From contig NZ_MUMH01000010.1 in the NCBI RefSeq assembly GCF_002155965.1, forward strand, positions 1 through 64,000: a stretch of 64,000 nt of DNA. Reading direction: 5' to 3'. This DNA comes from Allokutzneria sp. NRRL B-24872. Its GTDB lineage: Bacteria > Actinomycetota > Actinomycetes > Mycobacteriales > Pseudonocardiaceae. This document shows, in pieces, positions 44,623-53,600 of this stretch. The notes beneath the pieces are model-generated. The model was not told the DNA's origin. It ran no database searches and saw only the letters and a list, made by a program, of their open reading frames with translations. Numbering within the stretch: position 1 is the first letter of the stretch; each line of letters begins with the position of its first letter. The translations under genes were made by a program, and so were the position numbers.

Positions 44623-45405
44623 GTGGGGGCGAGCAGTGATGTGCCGGCGCTCAGACGCGGGTTGGCGGTGTTGAAGTCGCTCGCGAGCCGTCCAGGGCCG
44701 GTGTCGGCGGCGGCGTTGGCGCGCGAGCTGAAGCTGCCGAGGTCGACGACCTACCACCTGCTCGCGGAGCTGCACGAAGCCGGTTTCGTCACGCACCTGC
44801 CGGAGGAGCGCCGCTACGGATTGGGGGTCGCGGCCTTCGAGCTGGGCTCGGCCTACCTCCGCCACGACCCGCTGGAACGCCTCGCGAGGCCGCTGCTGCG
44901 CCGCGTGGTGGACGAGTCGGGCTTCACCGCGCAGCTCGGCGTGCTGCACGGCGGCGAAGCGCTCTACCTGCTCAAGGAGCAACCGAGGCGCCCGCAGACG
45001 CTCGTCACCGACGTCGGCGTCCGTCTCCCGGCACACCTGCCCGCCTCCGGCAGGGCGATGCTGGCCGCACTCCCCGCAGCCCAGGTTCGCGCGCTCTTCC
45101 CCGACCACAAGAGCTTCGTGGACCGCACGGGACGCGGCCCGAAGGACCTGCCGAACCTGCGCCGGGTGCTCGGCGCGGAGCGGCGGCGCGGCTGGGCGGT
45201 GGAGGACGGCCACGTCACGGCGGGCTTCGCCTCGGTCGCGGCGGCGGTCTTCGACCACGGGCAGCGGCCGGTCGCGGCGATCGGGCTGACGCTGCGCCAC
45301 ATCTGCGACGACGAGTGCGGGCAGAGCTGGCCGGAGCTGGCCGAGCACGTGCTGCGCGCCGCCGCCGACCTCACGACGCGCATCGGCGGGCACCCCCAGA
45401 CCTGA
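44623..45405 (+). CDS. IclR-family regulator, probable hut repressor
   Basis: A 260-residue regulator. The winged helix is near the N-terminus (RRGLAVLKSLASRPGPVSAAALARELKLPRSTTYHLLAELHEAGFV) and the IclR effector domain follows (YLRHDPLERLARPLLRRVVDESGFTAQLGVLHGGEALYLLKE, ending GLTLRHICDDE). GTG 44623 is chosen because GGAGGAGGG precedes it; the longer frame starts inside a palindromic repeat. It is divergent from hutH, as expected for the control of histidine use; the inducer would be histidine or urocanate. Inference from position. Confidence 0.87.
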   Translation: MGASSDVPALRRGLAVLKSLASRPGPVSAAALARELKLPRSTTYHLLAELHEAGFVTHLPEERRYGLGVAAFELGSAYLRHDPLERLARPLLRRVVDESGFTAQLGVLHGGEALYLLKEQPRRPQTLVTDVGVRLPAHLPASGRAMLAALPAAQVRALFPDHKSFVDRTGRGPKDLPNLRRVLGAERRRGWAVEDGHVTAGFASVAAAVFDHGQRPVAAIGLTLRHICDDECGQSWPELAEHVLRAAADLTTRIGGHPQT

Positions 45406-45418
45406 GGATGCCCGCCGA
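45383..45418. terminator. Hairpin over the convergent gene ends
   Basis: TCGGCGGGCA (45383-45392) pairs with TGCCCGCCGA (45409-45418); the loop contains the IclR stop codon. The opposing gene ends ten bases further on. Confidence 0.55.
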
Positions 45419-45427
45419 GGGAGGACG

Positions 45428-46309
45428 TCAGAGCTTGTTCTGCGTCACGAACTCCTTGGCCACGTCGGCCACGGTCTCCTTGTCGATCTCGATGCGCTTG
45501 TTGAGCGCGATGAGCTTGTCCGTGGTGAGCGCGGCGGAGACCTTGTTCAGCGCCTCCTTGCCCTTGGCGTCCAAGGCTTCCGAGCGGATCAGCGGCAGGA
45601 TGTTCTGCGCCGGGTAGAGCCGCTTCGGGTCCGCCAGCGCCACGAAACCGTTGGCGGTGATGGCGGATGCGGTGGTGAACAGGTTGGCAACCTGCACCTG
45701 GCCGCTCTTGAGCGCCTCCACCGTCACCGGGCCGGCGGCGTCGGTGGTCTTGATCTCCTTGAAGGTGCAGCCGTAGAGCTGGGTGAGCTTGGCGGGCCAG
45801 CGGTCCTTCCACTCCCCCGCCGCGCCGAGCACGTACTGCGAGCACTTCGGCCCGAGGTCGGCGATCGACTTGACGCCCTGCCCGGCCAGCTCCTTGGACA
45901 CCACGAGCGCGTCGGAGTCCTCCGCAGCCGACTTCTCCAGCACCTCGAGGCCGCTGGGCACCTTCTGCTTCAGCGCCGCGGTGACCTCGTCCGGCTGCGC
46001 GGCGGGGTTCTGCTTGTCGAAGTACTGCAGCAGATTGCCGCTGTACTCCGGCACCACCGCGAGCGACTTGTCCTGCAACGCCTTCACCAGCACCTCGCGC
46101 GAACCGACGCGCGGCTTGGTGGTGACCTGCACGCCGGCGTTGGTCAACGCGCCGGCGTAGATGTGCATCAGCAGCTCGCTCTCGGAGAAGTCCGCGGAGC
46201 CGATGACGATCTGGCCGCCGGCCGCGCCGCCCCCGCCCTTGAGCGGGTCGCCACCGCATCCGGTGAGCAACAGTGCGGCGGCCGCCACGACCGCCATGGT
46301 GCGCTTCAT
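45428..46309 (-). CDS. Osmoprotectant ABC transporter substrate-binding lipoprotein
   Basis: A 293-residue lipoprotein with lipobox LTGC, then the OpuAC/ProX-type binding domain (GQIVIGSADFSESELLMHIYAGALTNAGVQVTTKPRVGSREVLVKALQDKSLAVVPEYSGNLLQYF). The ATG is preceded by AGGAAGGAA. It is the fourth gene of a four-gene operon. Expected ligands are glycine betaine, choline, carnitine or ectoine; the exact one cannot be read from sequence. Confidence 0.92.
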   Translation of the reverse strand: MKRTMAVVAAAALLLTGCGGDPLKGGGGAAGGQIVIGSADFSESELLMHIYAGALTNAGVQVTTKPRVGSREVLVKALQDKSLAVVPEYSGNLLQYFDKQNPAAQPDEVTAALKQKVPSGLEVLEKSAAEDSDALVVSKELAGQGVKSIADLGPKCSQYVLGAAGEWKDRWPAKLTQLYGCTFKEIKTTDAAGPVTVEALKSGQVQVANLFTTASAITANGFVALADPKRLYPAQNILPLIRSEALDAKGKEALNKVSAALTTDKLIALNKRIEIDKETVADVAKEFVTQNKL

Positions 46310-47022
46310 GACTCGTTCCTTCCTGAGGATTTCACCTTGGTGCGACCTGCAACGGCGGCTGCGGCCACCCGCAGACCGCGTGGCACGATGACCCGCTGCA
46401 ACCCGGCGAGCACCAGGTCCAGCAGCACCGCGAGCAGCGCGATGAACAGCGCTCCCGCCAGCACCTTCGAGTAGTCGATCACCCGGAGTCCGTCGAGCAG
46501 CAGCCTGCCGAGGCCGCCGAGACCCACGTACGCGGCGACCGATGCGGTCGCCACCACCTGAAGGGCCGCGTTGCGCAGCCCGCCCATCAGCAGCGGGAGC
46601 GCGTTGGGCACCTCCACCTGCCACAGCCGCTGCCACCCGGTCATGCCCATCCCGCGCGCGGCGTCGACGACGCCCCGGTCGGTGTCCTGCACGCCGGAGT
46701 AGGTGCCCGCCAGGATCGGCGGGATCGCGAGCACGATGAGGCCGACGATGGTGCCGGCCTCGCTGCCGCCCGCGATGAGGAACAGGAAGGTGACCAGGCC
46801 CAGGGTCGGCAACGCGCGCATGGCGTTGCTCAGCCCCACCAGCACCACGCCGCCGCGTCCCGTGTGGCCGACGTACAGGCCGAGCGGGATCGCGATGGCG
46901 GCGGCGCCGAAGACCGCGAGCAGGGTGTAGCCGAGGTGCTCCAGCATCCGGTTCGGCACCCCGTCCTGGCCCTGCCAGTGCGCGGGATCGCCGATCCAGT
47001 CGAACAGCTCCTGGAAGATCAC
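46306..47022 (-). CDS. Osmoprotectant ABC transporter permease
   Basis: A 238-residue permease of the OpuCB/OpuCD (ProW) type with five to six helices. The coupling-loop region is GVVDAARGMGMTGWQRLWQVEVPNALPLLMGGLRNAALQVVATASVAAYVG. GTG 47022 overlaps the upstream permease stop by four bases and its own end overlaps the binding protein start. Confidence 0.92.
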   Translation of the reverse strand: MIFQELFDWIGDPAHWQGQDGVPNRMLEHLGYTLLAVFGAAAIAIPLGLYVGHTGRGGVVLVGLSNAMRALPTLGLVTFLFLIAGGSEAGTIVGLIVLAIPPILAGTYSGVQDTDRGVVDAARGMGMTGWQRLWQVEVPNALPLLMGGLRNAALQVVATASVAAYVGLGGLGRLLLDGLRVIDYSKVLAGALFIALLAVLLDLVLAGLQRVIVPRGLRVAAAAVAGRTKVKSSGRNES

Positions 47023-47684
47023 GTGGTGCCTCCCGCACGCAGCCAGGGGGTGAGCGCCCTGCGCAGCCCGACCAGGACCATGTCCACCACCAGCGCCAGC
47101 ACCAGGGTGAGCACGATGCCGACGACGATCGGCGCGGTGTAGCTGATCTGGAAGCCGCTGGTGAACAGCACGCCGAGCCCGCCGGTGCCGATCAGGGCGC
47201 CGACGCTGACGAGGCTGATGTTGCTCACCGACGCCACCCTGACCCCGGCGGAGAGCACCGGGACCGACAGCGGCAGTTCGACGGTGACGAAGCGGCGCAG
47301 CGGCCGGTAGCCCATCGCGGTCGCCGCGGCGACCACGTGGAAGGGCACCGCGTCCAGCGCGTCGCAGACGGGTCGCACGAGCAGCGCCGTGGTGTAGACG
47401 GTCAACGCCACCACCACGTTGACGCTGTCCAGGATCTGCGTGCCGAGCACCACCGGGATCACCACGAACAGAGCCAGCGAGGGAACCGTGTAGACGGCGT
47501 TGGAGAAGCCGAACACGATGCCGCTCGCCGCGCGGTGGCGGTGCGCGAGCCAGCCGAGCGGGATCGCCAGCGCGAGCCCGATCACCAGTGGCAGCAGGGA
47601 GAGGTAGATGTGTTGCAGGAGTTGGGTGAGCACCAGTTCCTGGTTGCTCGTGCTGCTCAGGTACCGCGAGAGGTCCTCGAACAT
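47019..47684 (-). CDS. Osmoprotectant ABC transporter permease
   Basis: A 221-residue second permease of the same class. The coupling loop is VVAAATAMGYRPLRRFVTVELPLSVPVLSAGVRVASVSNISLVSVGALIGTGGLG. ATG 47684 was chosen because it overlaps the ATPase stop (ATGA); a longer frame is antisense-like. Two permeases, one ATPase and one binding lipoprotein make a complete OpuC-type importer. Confidence 0.92.
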   Translation of the reverse strand: MFEDLSRYLSSTSNQELVLTQLLQHIYLSLLPLVIGLALAIPLGWLAHRHRAASGIVFGFSNAVYTVPSLALFVVIPVVLGTQILDSVNVVVALTVYTTALLVRPVCDALDAVPFHVVAAATAMGYRPLRRFVTVELPLSVPVLSAGVRVASVSNISLVSVGALIGTGGLGVLFTSGFQISYTAPIVVGIVLTLVLALVVDMVLVGLRRALTPWLRAGGTT

Positions 47685-48778
47685 CAGGCGGCGTCCTTCC
47701 GCCGCTCCTCGATCAGGTCGATCACCTGCTGTGCGGTGACCACGCCGGTGTAGCACCCGTCGCCGTCCACCACGACCCCGAGGCCGGACGGTGACGAGAG
47801 CGCGGCGTCCAGTGCTCCGCGCAGCGCGGTCCCCTCGGTGTAGAGGGAGCCACCCGGCCGCAGGTCCTCCTCGGCGGGCTCGCCCTCGACCACGACACCC
47901 GGCGGCAGCCAGCCGCGCGGGCGGCGGTCGTCGTCGAGCACCAGCGTCCAGTCCGGACCGCCCACAGTGGACGGTCGCGAGTCGTGCAGGCCCACGGTGC
48001 TGACGCCGCCGAGCTGGATGCCGTCGGCGCCGAGGAAGGAGAGCCCCCGGTAGCCGCGGTCCTTGCCGACGAAGGAGGAGACGAAGTCATCCGCGGGGTT
48101 GGACAGCAGTTCGGCGGGCGCCGCGTACTGCGCCAGCACCCCGCCCTTGCGGAACACCGCGACCTTCTCGCCGATCCGGACCGCCTCGTCGATGTCGTGG
48201 GTGACGAAGACGATGGTCTTGTCCAGATCCGCCTGGAGCCGCAGCAGCTCGTCCTGGAGTCCTTCCCGCACAACGGGATCGACCGCGCTGAAGGGTTCGT
48301 CCATCAGCAGCACCGGCGGGTCCGCCGCCAGCGCGCGGGCCACGCCGACGCGCTGCTGCTGGCCGCCGGAGAGCTGCGCCGGGTAGCGCTTGCCCATGGC
48401 GGCGTCGAGCCCGACGATCTCCAGCAGCTCCGCGGCGCGGGCCCGCGCCTTGCGCCGCGTCCAGCCGGACAGCAGCGGCACGGTCGCCACGTTGTCCAGC
48501 ACGGTGCGGTGCGGGAACAGCCCGGCCTGCTGGATGACGTAACCGATTCGTCTTCGCAGCAGCGCGGGATTCGATTTTCGAATGTCCTCGCCGTCCACCA
48601 GCACTGTGCCGCTGGTCGGCTCGATCATGCGGTTCACCATCCGCAGCGATGTCGTCTTGCCACACCCCGACGGCCCGACAAAAACGGTGATCGTTCCGGC
48701 TTCGACGACCATGTCGAGGTTGTCGACGGCTGTGGTGCCGTCGTCGAAGCGCTTGGTCACGGCCTGGAACTCGATCAT
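47684..48778 (-). CDS. Osmoprotectant ABC transporter ATPase with CBS domains
   Basis: A 364-residue ATPase. Walker A GPSGCGKTT, Q-loop VIQQAGLFPHRTVLDNVATVP, signature LSGGQQQRVGVARAL, Walker B VLLMDEPFSAVDP, and H-loop THDIDEAV. The C-terminal 110 residues form a CBS-domain module, known in OpuA/OpuC ATPases as an ionic-strength or c-di-AMP sensor. First gene of the operon; the 165-base region upstream holds a strong hairpin. Confidence 0.94.
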   Translation of the reverse strand: MIEFQAVTKRFDDGTTAVDNLDMVVEAGTITVFVGPSGCGKTTSLRMVNRMIEPTSGTVLVDGEDIRKSNPALLRRRIGYVIQQAGLFPHRTVLDNVATVPLLSGWTRRKARARAAELLEIVGLDAAMGKRYPAQLSGGQQQRVGVARALAADPPVLLMDEPFSAVDPVVREGLQDELLRLQADLDKTIVFVTHDIDEAVRIGEKVAVFRKGGVLAQYAAPAELLSNPADDFVSSFVGKDRGYRGLSFLGADGIQLGGVSTVGLHDSRPSTVGGPDWTLVLDDDRRPRGWLPPGVVVEGEPAEEDLRPGGSLYTEGTALRGALDAALSSPSGLGVVVDGDGCYTGVVTAQQVIDLIEERRKDAA

Positions 48779-48825
48779 TCGAGTCCCCCTTGTGGTCGTG
48801 ACGGCCCCTTGCCGGCCGCCCGTAT

Positions 48826-48871
48826 GTCGGCGACGGCTGATGTGCCGTTGAGAGCATCAGCCGTCGCCGAC
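48826..48871. promoter_or_regulatory. 17-bp perfect hairpin between the osmoprotectant operon and the BpsA-like gene
   Basis: GTCGGCGACGGCTGATG (48826-48842) and its exact complement at 48855-48871 flank a 12-base loop. The gap is divergent, so this is not a terminator for either operon. It may be an operator or a leader RNA structure for the importer operon; its right arm ends 73 bases before the BpsA-like start. Confidence 0.55.
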
Positions 48872-48943
48872 GTTCGACCTTAGTCCGATCGACTGACAGG
48901 GGCGAGGCGGACGCGGGACCGATACGTCTAAGGTCAACAGTTT

Positions 48944-50566
48944 GTGACCACCGATGACCCCGTGCAGCGCGTCTCGACCCTTCTCGCCGACCACGGAGTC
49001 CACGGCCGCAGGCTGCGGATCGTCGTGGCGATGCTCACGTCGGGGTGGCAGTCGCTGGCCGAACTCGTGCGCCAGCCAGCTGTCCCGCGCCGCACCGTCG
49101 AGGAACTGCTCGCCGCCATGGGACCCGACATCGAGCGCGACGGCGACCGCCACCGCATCCACCCGTGGCGCACCACGGTGTACCGCGAGCACCTCGAACT
49201 GGGCACGGAGTTGGGCAATGCCCTGAACTACACAGATCCGCTCGACGCCGCGGCGCAGGTGCACGAGGAGATGGTCACGCGGATCAGGCAGGACATCCAC
49301 GCGGTGCCCGCTCCGATGCCCGCGCTGGACCACGTCGCCGCGACCGCGCAAACGATGTTGCGACGCGCGATGTGGCTGGACGAGCAGTACACGCTCTCCG
49401 GAGCGCGGCTGCTGTGCCTGGGCGATCACGACCTCACCTCGCTCGCGGTGTGCGCGGTGCGGCCGGACCTCGAAGTGCTCGTGGTGGACCTGGACGAGCG
49501 CGTGCTGGAGTTCATCGACACCCGCGCGGCCGAACGCGGCTTCAACGTCCGCTGCGTGCACGCGGACTTCCGCTTCGGCCTGCCGCCGGCCGCGCAGGGT
49601 TGGGCGGACCTCGTGTTCACCGATCCTCCTTACACCCCAGAGGGAATCGGCCTCTTCGTCGCGCGCGCGGCCTCGTGCCTGCGCGATGTCGACATGGGCC
49701 GCATCCTGCTCGCCTACGGCTTCAGCGAGCGCAATCCCACGCTCGGGCTGAAGGTGCAGCAGGAGATCATGCAGCTCGGCGTGCTGTTCGAGGCGATCCT
49801 GCCGCGCTTCAACCGCTACCACGGCGCGCAGGCGGTCGGCAGCGCCAGCGAGCTGTACGTGCTGCGCGCGACCTCCAAGACGCGCAAGCTGCTCGACCGT
49901 CCGGCGAGCACGGCGATCTACACGCACGGCCCGCAATCGGTTGAGGCGCAGGACAAAACGGCTTCGTCGCTGCTGGAGTCCTTGCGCGCCAAGGCTTCCG
50001 CCGACGGCAAGCTCAAGGTCGACGATGTCCGCGGTCCCGCGTGGGACAAGCCGATCAACGCCGCCGACGACACCGCGCTCGCCATCAACGCGACCGGCGA
50101 CCCCGGCCCGTGGCTGCTGCGCGTGCTGCTCGCCGCGTCCGCGCCCCGCGTGGCCGTTCTCGTGGCCAACAACCACATCGACCTGTCCAACCAGGCGGGC
50201 CAGCGCGCGCTCACGGCGGCGTTGCGGCACAAGTACCGCCTGCGTTTCCTGCGCAGCACCCCCGACGACCGCTCAGCCGTGGTGGTCGCCGAGCAGATCC
50301 CGGCCGACCGCCTCGACGCGGGTGAGAAGCTCGCCCGGCACATCCTCGACCGCGCTCACGGCAAGGTCGGCAACCTCTGGCGCGAGGGCTTGATCAGCAC
50401 CGCCAAGGCCACCGGCACCACGCTCACCCGCAACGCCGCCCGCGACCTGGTCGCCGAGGCCGCCCCCACTCCCACCGACCTCACCCTCCGCCTCATCGAC
50501 ATCCCCCGCCACCGCATCGCCCCGCTCCTCGACGCCATCACCGCCTCGGCCGCCGACCTCCCCTAG
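48944..50566 (+). CDS. BpsA-like branched polyamine synthase (aminopropyltransferase) with extra C-terminal region
   Basis: A 540-residue protein. A winged-helix-like N-terminus (about 10-80) precedes a Rossmann aminopropyltransferase domain: LLCLGDHDLTSLAV (about 151-164), VVDLDERVLEFIDTRA, and VFTDPPYTPEGIGLFVARA (Asp227-Pro-Pro-Tyr230). This layout matches N4-bis(aminopropyl)spermidine synthase BpsA, known mainly from thermophiles, which use DPP-E where this has DPPY. BpsA is about 350 residues; here an additional 190 or so follow residue 350 (LESLRAKASADGKLKVDDVRG and onward) with no family I recognise. The GTG start has AAGGTCAAC upstream. The substrate is probably spermidine-like or decarboxylated SAM-dependent, but a methyltransferase role remains possible. 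Confidence 0.75.
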   Translation: MTTDDPVQRVSTLLADHGVHGRRLRIVVAMLTSGWQSLAELVRQPAVPRRTVEELLAAMGPDIERDGDRHRIHPWRTTVYREHLELGTELGNALNYTDPLDAAAQVHEEMVTRIRQDIHAVPAPMPALDHVAATAQTMLRRAMWLDEQYTLSGARLLCLGDHDLTSLAVCAVRPDLEVLVVDLDERVLEFIDTRAAERGFNVRCVHADFRFGLPPAAQGWADLVFTDPPYTPEGIGLFVARAASCLRDVDMGRILLAYGFSERNPTLGLKVQQEIMQLGVLFEAILPRFNRYHGAQAVGSASELYVLRATSKTRKLLDRPASTAIYTHGPQSVEAQDKTASSLLESLRAKASADGKLKVDDVRGPAWDKPINAADDTALAINATGDPGPWLLRVLLAASAPRVAVLVANNHIDLSNQAGQRALTAALRHKYRLRFLRSTPDDRSAVVVAEQIPADRLDAGEKLARHILDRAHGKVGNLWREGLISTAKATGTTLTRNAARDLVAEAAPTPTDLTLRLIDIPRHRIAPLLDAITASAADLP

Positions 50567-50598
50567 GCCGACCCCATCCCCACGCGAGGCCGTCATTT

Positions 50599-50669
50599 TT
50601 TTCGCGTTTTGGCAACTACTTGCGAATGTGAACGTTCAACAATCGCAACGCGTTGCCAAAACGCGAAAA
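50599..50669. repeat. Hairpin element, copy 3
   Basis: Perfect 18-bp arms: TTTTCGCGTTTTGGCAAC less two end bases at 50599-50616 and the complement at 50652-50669. The 35-base loop holds the palindrome TGAACGTTCA (50629-50638) flanked by TGCGA and TCGCA, giving a nested hairpin. It is placed between two convergent genes and ends in an A-rich/T-rich edge on each strand, so it could also terminate both. Confidence 0.8.
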
Positions 50670-50691
50670 CCGGGCGTGGGCGGAGTGCGGG

Positions 50692-53600
50692 TCAGCCGGC
50701 GCGAGGGACGTGGAGCGGGCCGAGGGAGAGCACTGCGCGGAACTCGCGGGGCGGCACGGCGCGGGAGAACAACCAGCCCTGGTAGGCGTCCACGCCGACG
50801 CCTTGGAGGATGTGGAACTGCATCGCGGTCTCCACACCCTCCGCCACGCAGCTGCGGCCCATGGCACGCGCCATGTCCACGACCGCCTGCGCCACGGCGA
50901 AGTCCGACGGGTCCTTGCCGACCCCGGAGACGAAGCGCCGGTCCACCTTGATGATCTGCGCGGGCAGGTCCTTGAGCCGGGCCAGTGACGAGTAGCCGGT
51001 GCCGAAGTCGTCGACGGCGAAGCGCACGCCGCGCTCCACCAGCTCCGCCATCGCCTGCCGGGTCCGCGAGGGCAGGTCGACGAGGCTGGTCTCCACCAGC
51101 TCCAGGATCACGCGGTCCCAGGCGATCCCGCTCTCCGCGACCGCCGTCGCGACGATGTCCACGAAGTCGGGGTCGCCGGGCAGCAGGCCCGCGAGGTTCA
51201 CCGCGACCGCGACGGGCTTGCCATCGGGCTCGGGCCAGGCCGAAGCTTCCTTCAGCGCCGTCCGCAGCACCCAGCGGTCGAGCTCCTTCATCAGGTCGCC
51301 CTGTTCGGCGACCGGCAGGAACACGTCCGGGGACAGCAGTCCGCGATCGGGGTGCGGCCACCGCACGAGCGCTTCCGCCGTGACCACGCGGCCGTCCGGC
51401 CCCACGACAGGTTGGTAGTGCAGCGCAAGGCCGTCGCGGTTGAGCGCCTCGCGCAGCTGCCCTTCCAAGTGCACCTGCCAGTCCGCCGAAGCCATCAGCG
51501 CCGCGCTGGCGAGCGAGACCCGCCCCGCACCGCGCCGCTTCGCCTCGAACATCGCGGCGTCGGCGAAGCGCAGCAGGTCGTCGCCGGTCGCACGGGCGCC
51601 GTTGGGGATGGCCGCGCCGATCGACGCGGAGACCCTGACCAGCTGGCCGTGCACCGGGACCACCGTCCGCAGCAGGCTGGAAACCTTGGTGGCCAAGGCG
51701 TCCACGCCGCCGACCGCTTCGATGTCGGCGCAGATGATCACGTACTCGTCGCCGGAGAGCCGGGCGGCCGTGCAGCCCTTGGGCAGGCCGCCTTCGAGCC
51801 TGCGCGCGAGCACGACCAGCAGTTCGTCGCCCGCGTCGTGGCCGAGGGAGTCGTTGACCCGCTTGAAGTTGTCGATGTCGCAGAACAGCACCGCGACGCG
51901 GCTCGGCTCGTCCTGCTGCAACAGCTCCGCGAGCAGTTCCTTGACCGCGGTGCGGTTCGGCAGGCCGGTGAGGTCGTCGTGCGTCGCCTGGTGCTTCAGC
52001 GCTTCGGCCGTGCGCCGCCGCTCGGTGATGTCCTGGAACACCACGAGCCAGAACCGGCGCCCGTCGTCCTGCACCGACAGCGCCACGTGCAGCTCGCAGT
52101 AGACCGGCTCGCCGTCGGAGCGCTGCAGCAGCCGCTGCGGGATCTTGTAGCTCTTCTCGTCGTCGACGGCCTTGTCCGCCATCCGCAGGTGCTGCGCGGG
52201 CTCCTCCGGGTGCGCCAGCTGCTCGGCGGTCATGCCGCGCATCTGCTCCAGGTCGTAGCCCAGCAGCTCGCACAGCGCGTCGTTGGCGTCGACCAGCCGC
52301 TCGCCGTCGTCGAAGATGCCGATGCCGACGGGCGTCACCGAGACGAGGTCGGCGAAGCGCTGGCTCGAACGCTCCATCCGGGTCTCGGTCACCCGCTGCT
52401 CGGTCACGTCCTGCGCGGTGCCGACCAGCAGCAGCGGTTCACCGGGGCCGCTGACCGGGGCTCCGTAGCAGCGGAACACCCGGTGCGAGCCGTCCCGGCG
52501 GATCAGCTTGTGCTCGCACTCGAAGGGCTGCGCCTGCACGCGGATCTGCTGCCACAGCTCCTCGACCCACGGCCGGTCGTCCGGGTGGATCAGCTCGAAG
52601 AAGTCCTCGAAGGTGATGTGCTCGTCGATCGGCACGCCGACCAGTTCCTTGAGCATGTCCGACCACGCCATCTGGTCGGTGGTGGAGTCCCACTCCCAGG
52701 TGCCCAGCCGGGCCACCCGCTGCGCGTCGTCCAGCCGCCTGCGCTCGTGCCGCAGCTGGCGCTCCAGCGCGCGCAGGGAGGTCACGTCCTGGACCGTGGC
52801 CTGCAACCGGCGCACCTTGCCGTCGTCGCCGTGCTCGGCGCGCACCCGGCAGTTGTAGATCTTGTCGGCCAGCTCGCCGCGGAACTCGACCTCGGCGGTC
52901 TCCCCGTGCTCGGCGTGCAGCAGCCGCAGCTGGAGCTCGGCCATCTTCTCCCGGTCGTCCGGGTGCACACCGGAGAGCAGGTCACCGGGCTCGTTGCCGA
53001 CCTCCCGGAACAGCTCGACCATGACCTCGCTGCGGCGGACGTCGGCCGAGCCCACCTCGTAGGTCCAACTGCCCATCCTGGCGATCCGCTGGGCTTCCAG
53101 CAGCCGCCCCTTCTCCTCGGCCAGCTCGTTCTCCACGCGCCATTGGTCGGTGATGTCCCGGATGTAGCCGGTGATCCGGACGGTGCCGCCGCGCTCGTCG
53201 CGGACGGTCTCCGCCTCGCCCCGGATGCGCCGCACCTCGCCGTCCGGCCGGACGATCCGGTACTCGATGTCGATCTCCTCGCCCGAGAGCCGGTGGTCGC
53301 GCCAGTAGGTCGCGACCAGCTCCTGGTCCTCGGGGTGCACGCGGTCGAGCACGGCCTGCGCGCCGGGGACGACGTCGCCCGGCCGCAGCCCGAACAGCTC
53401 GTAGTGGTTGGGCGACCAGTAGGTCTCGCCCGTTGCCGGGTCCAGCTCCCAGGACGCGATGCCCGCGACCCGCTGGACCTCGTTCAGCCTGCGCTTCTCG
53501 TCCCGCAGCGCGTCCGCGGCGCCGGAGAGGTCGGAGACGTCGACCAGCAGCACCAGCTCGGCGGTACCACCCGGTTGGGGCAGGCGCACGGTGCGGACGA

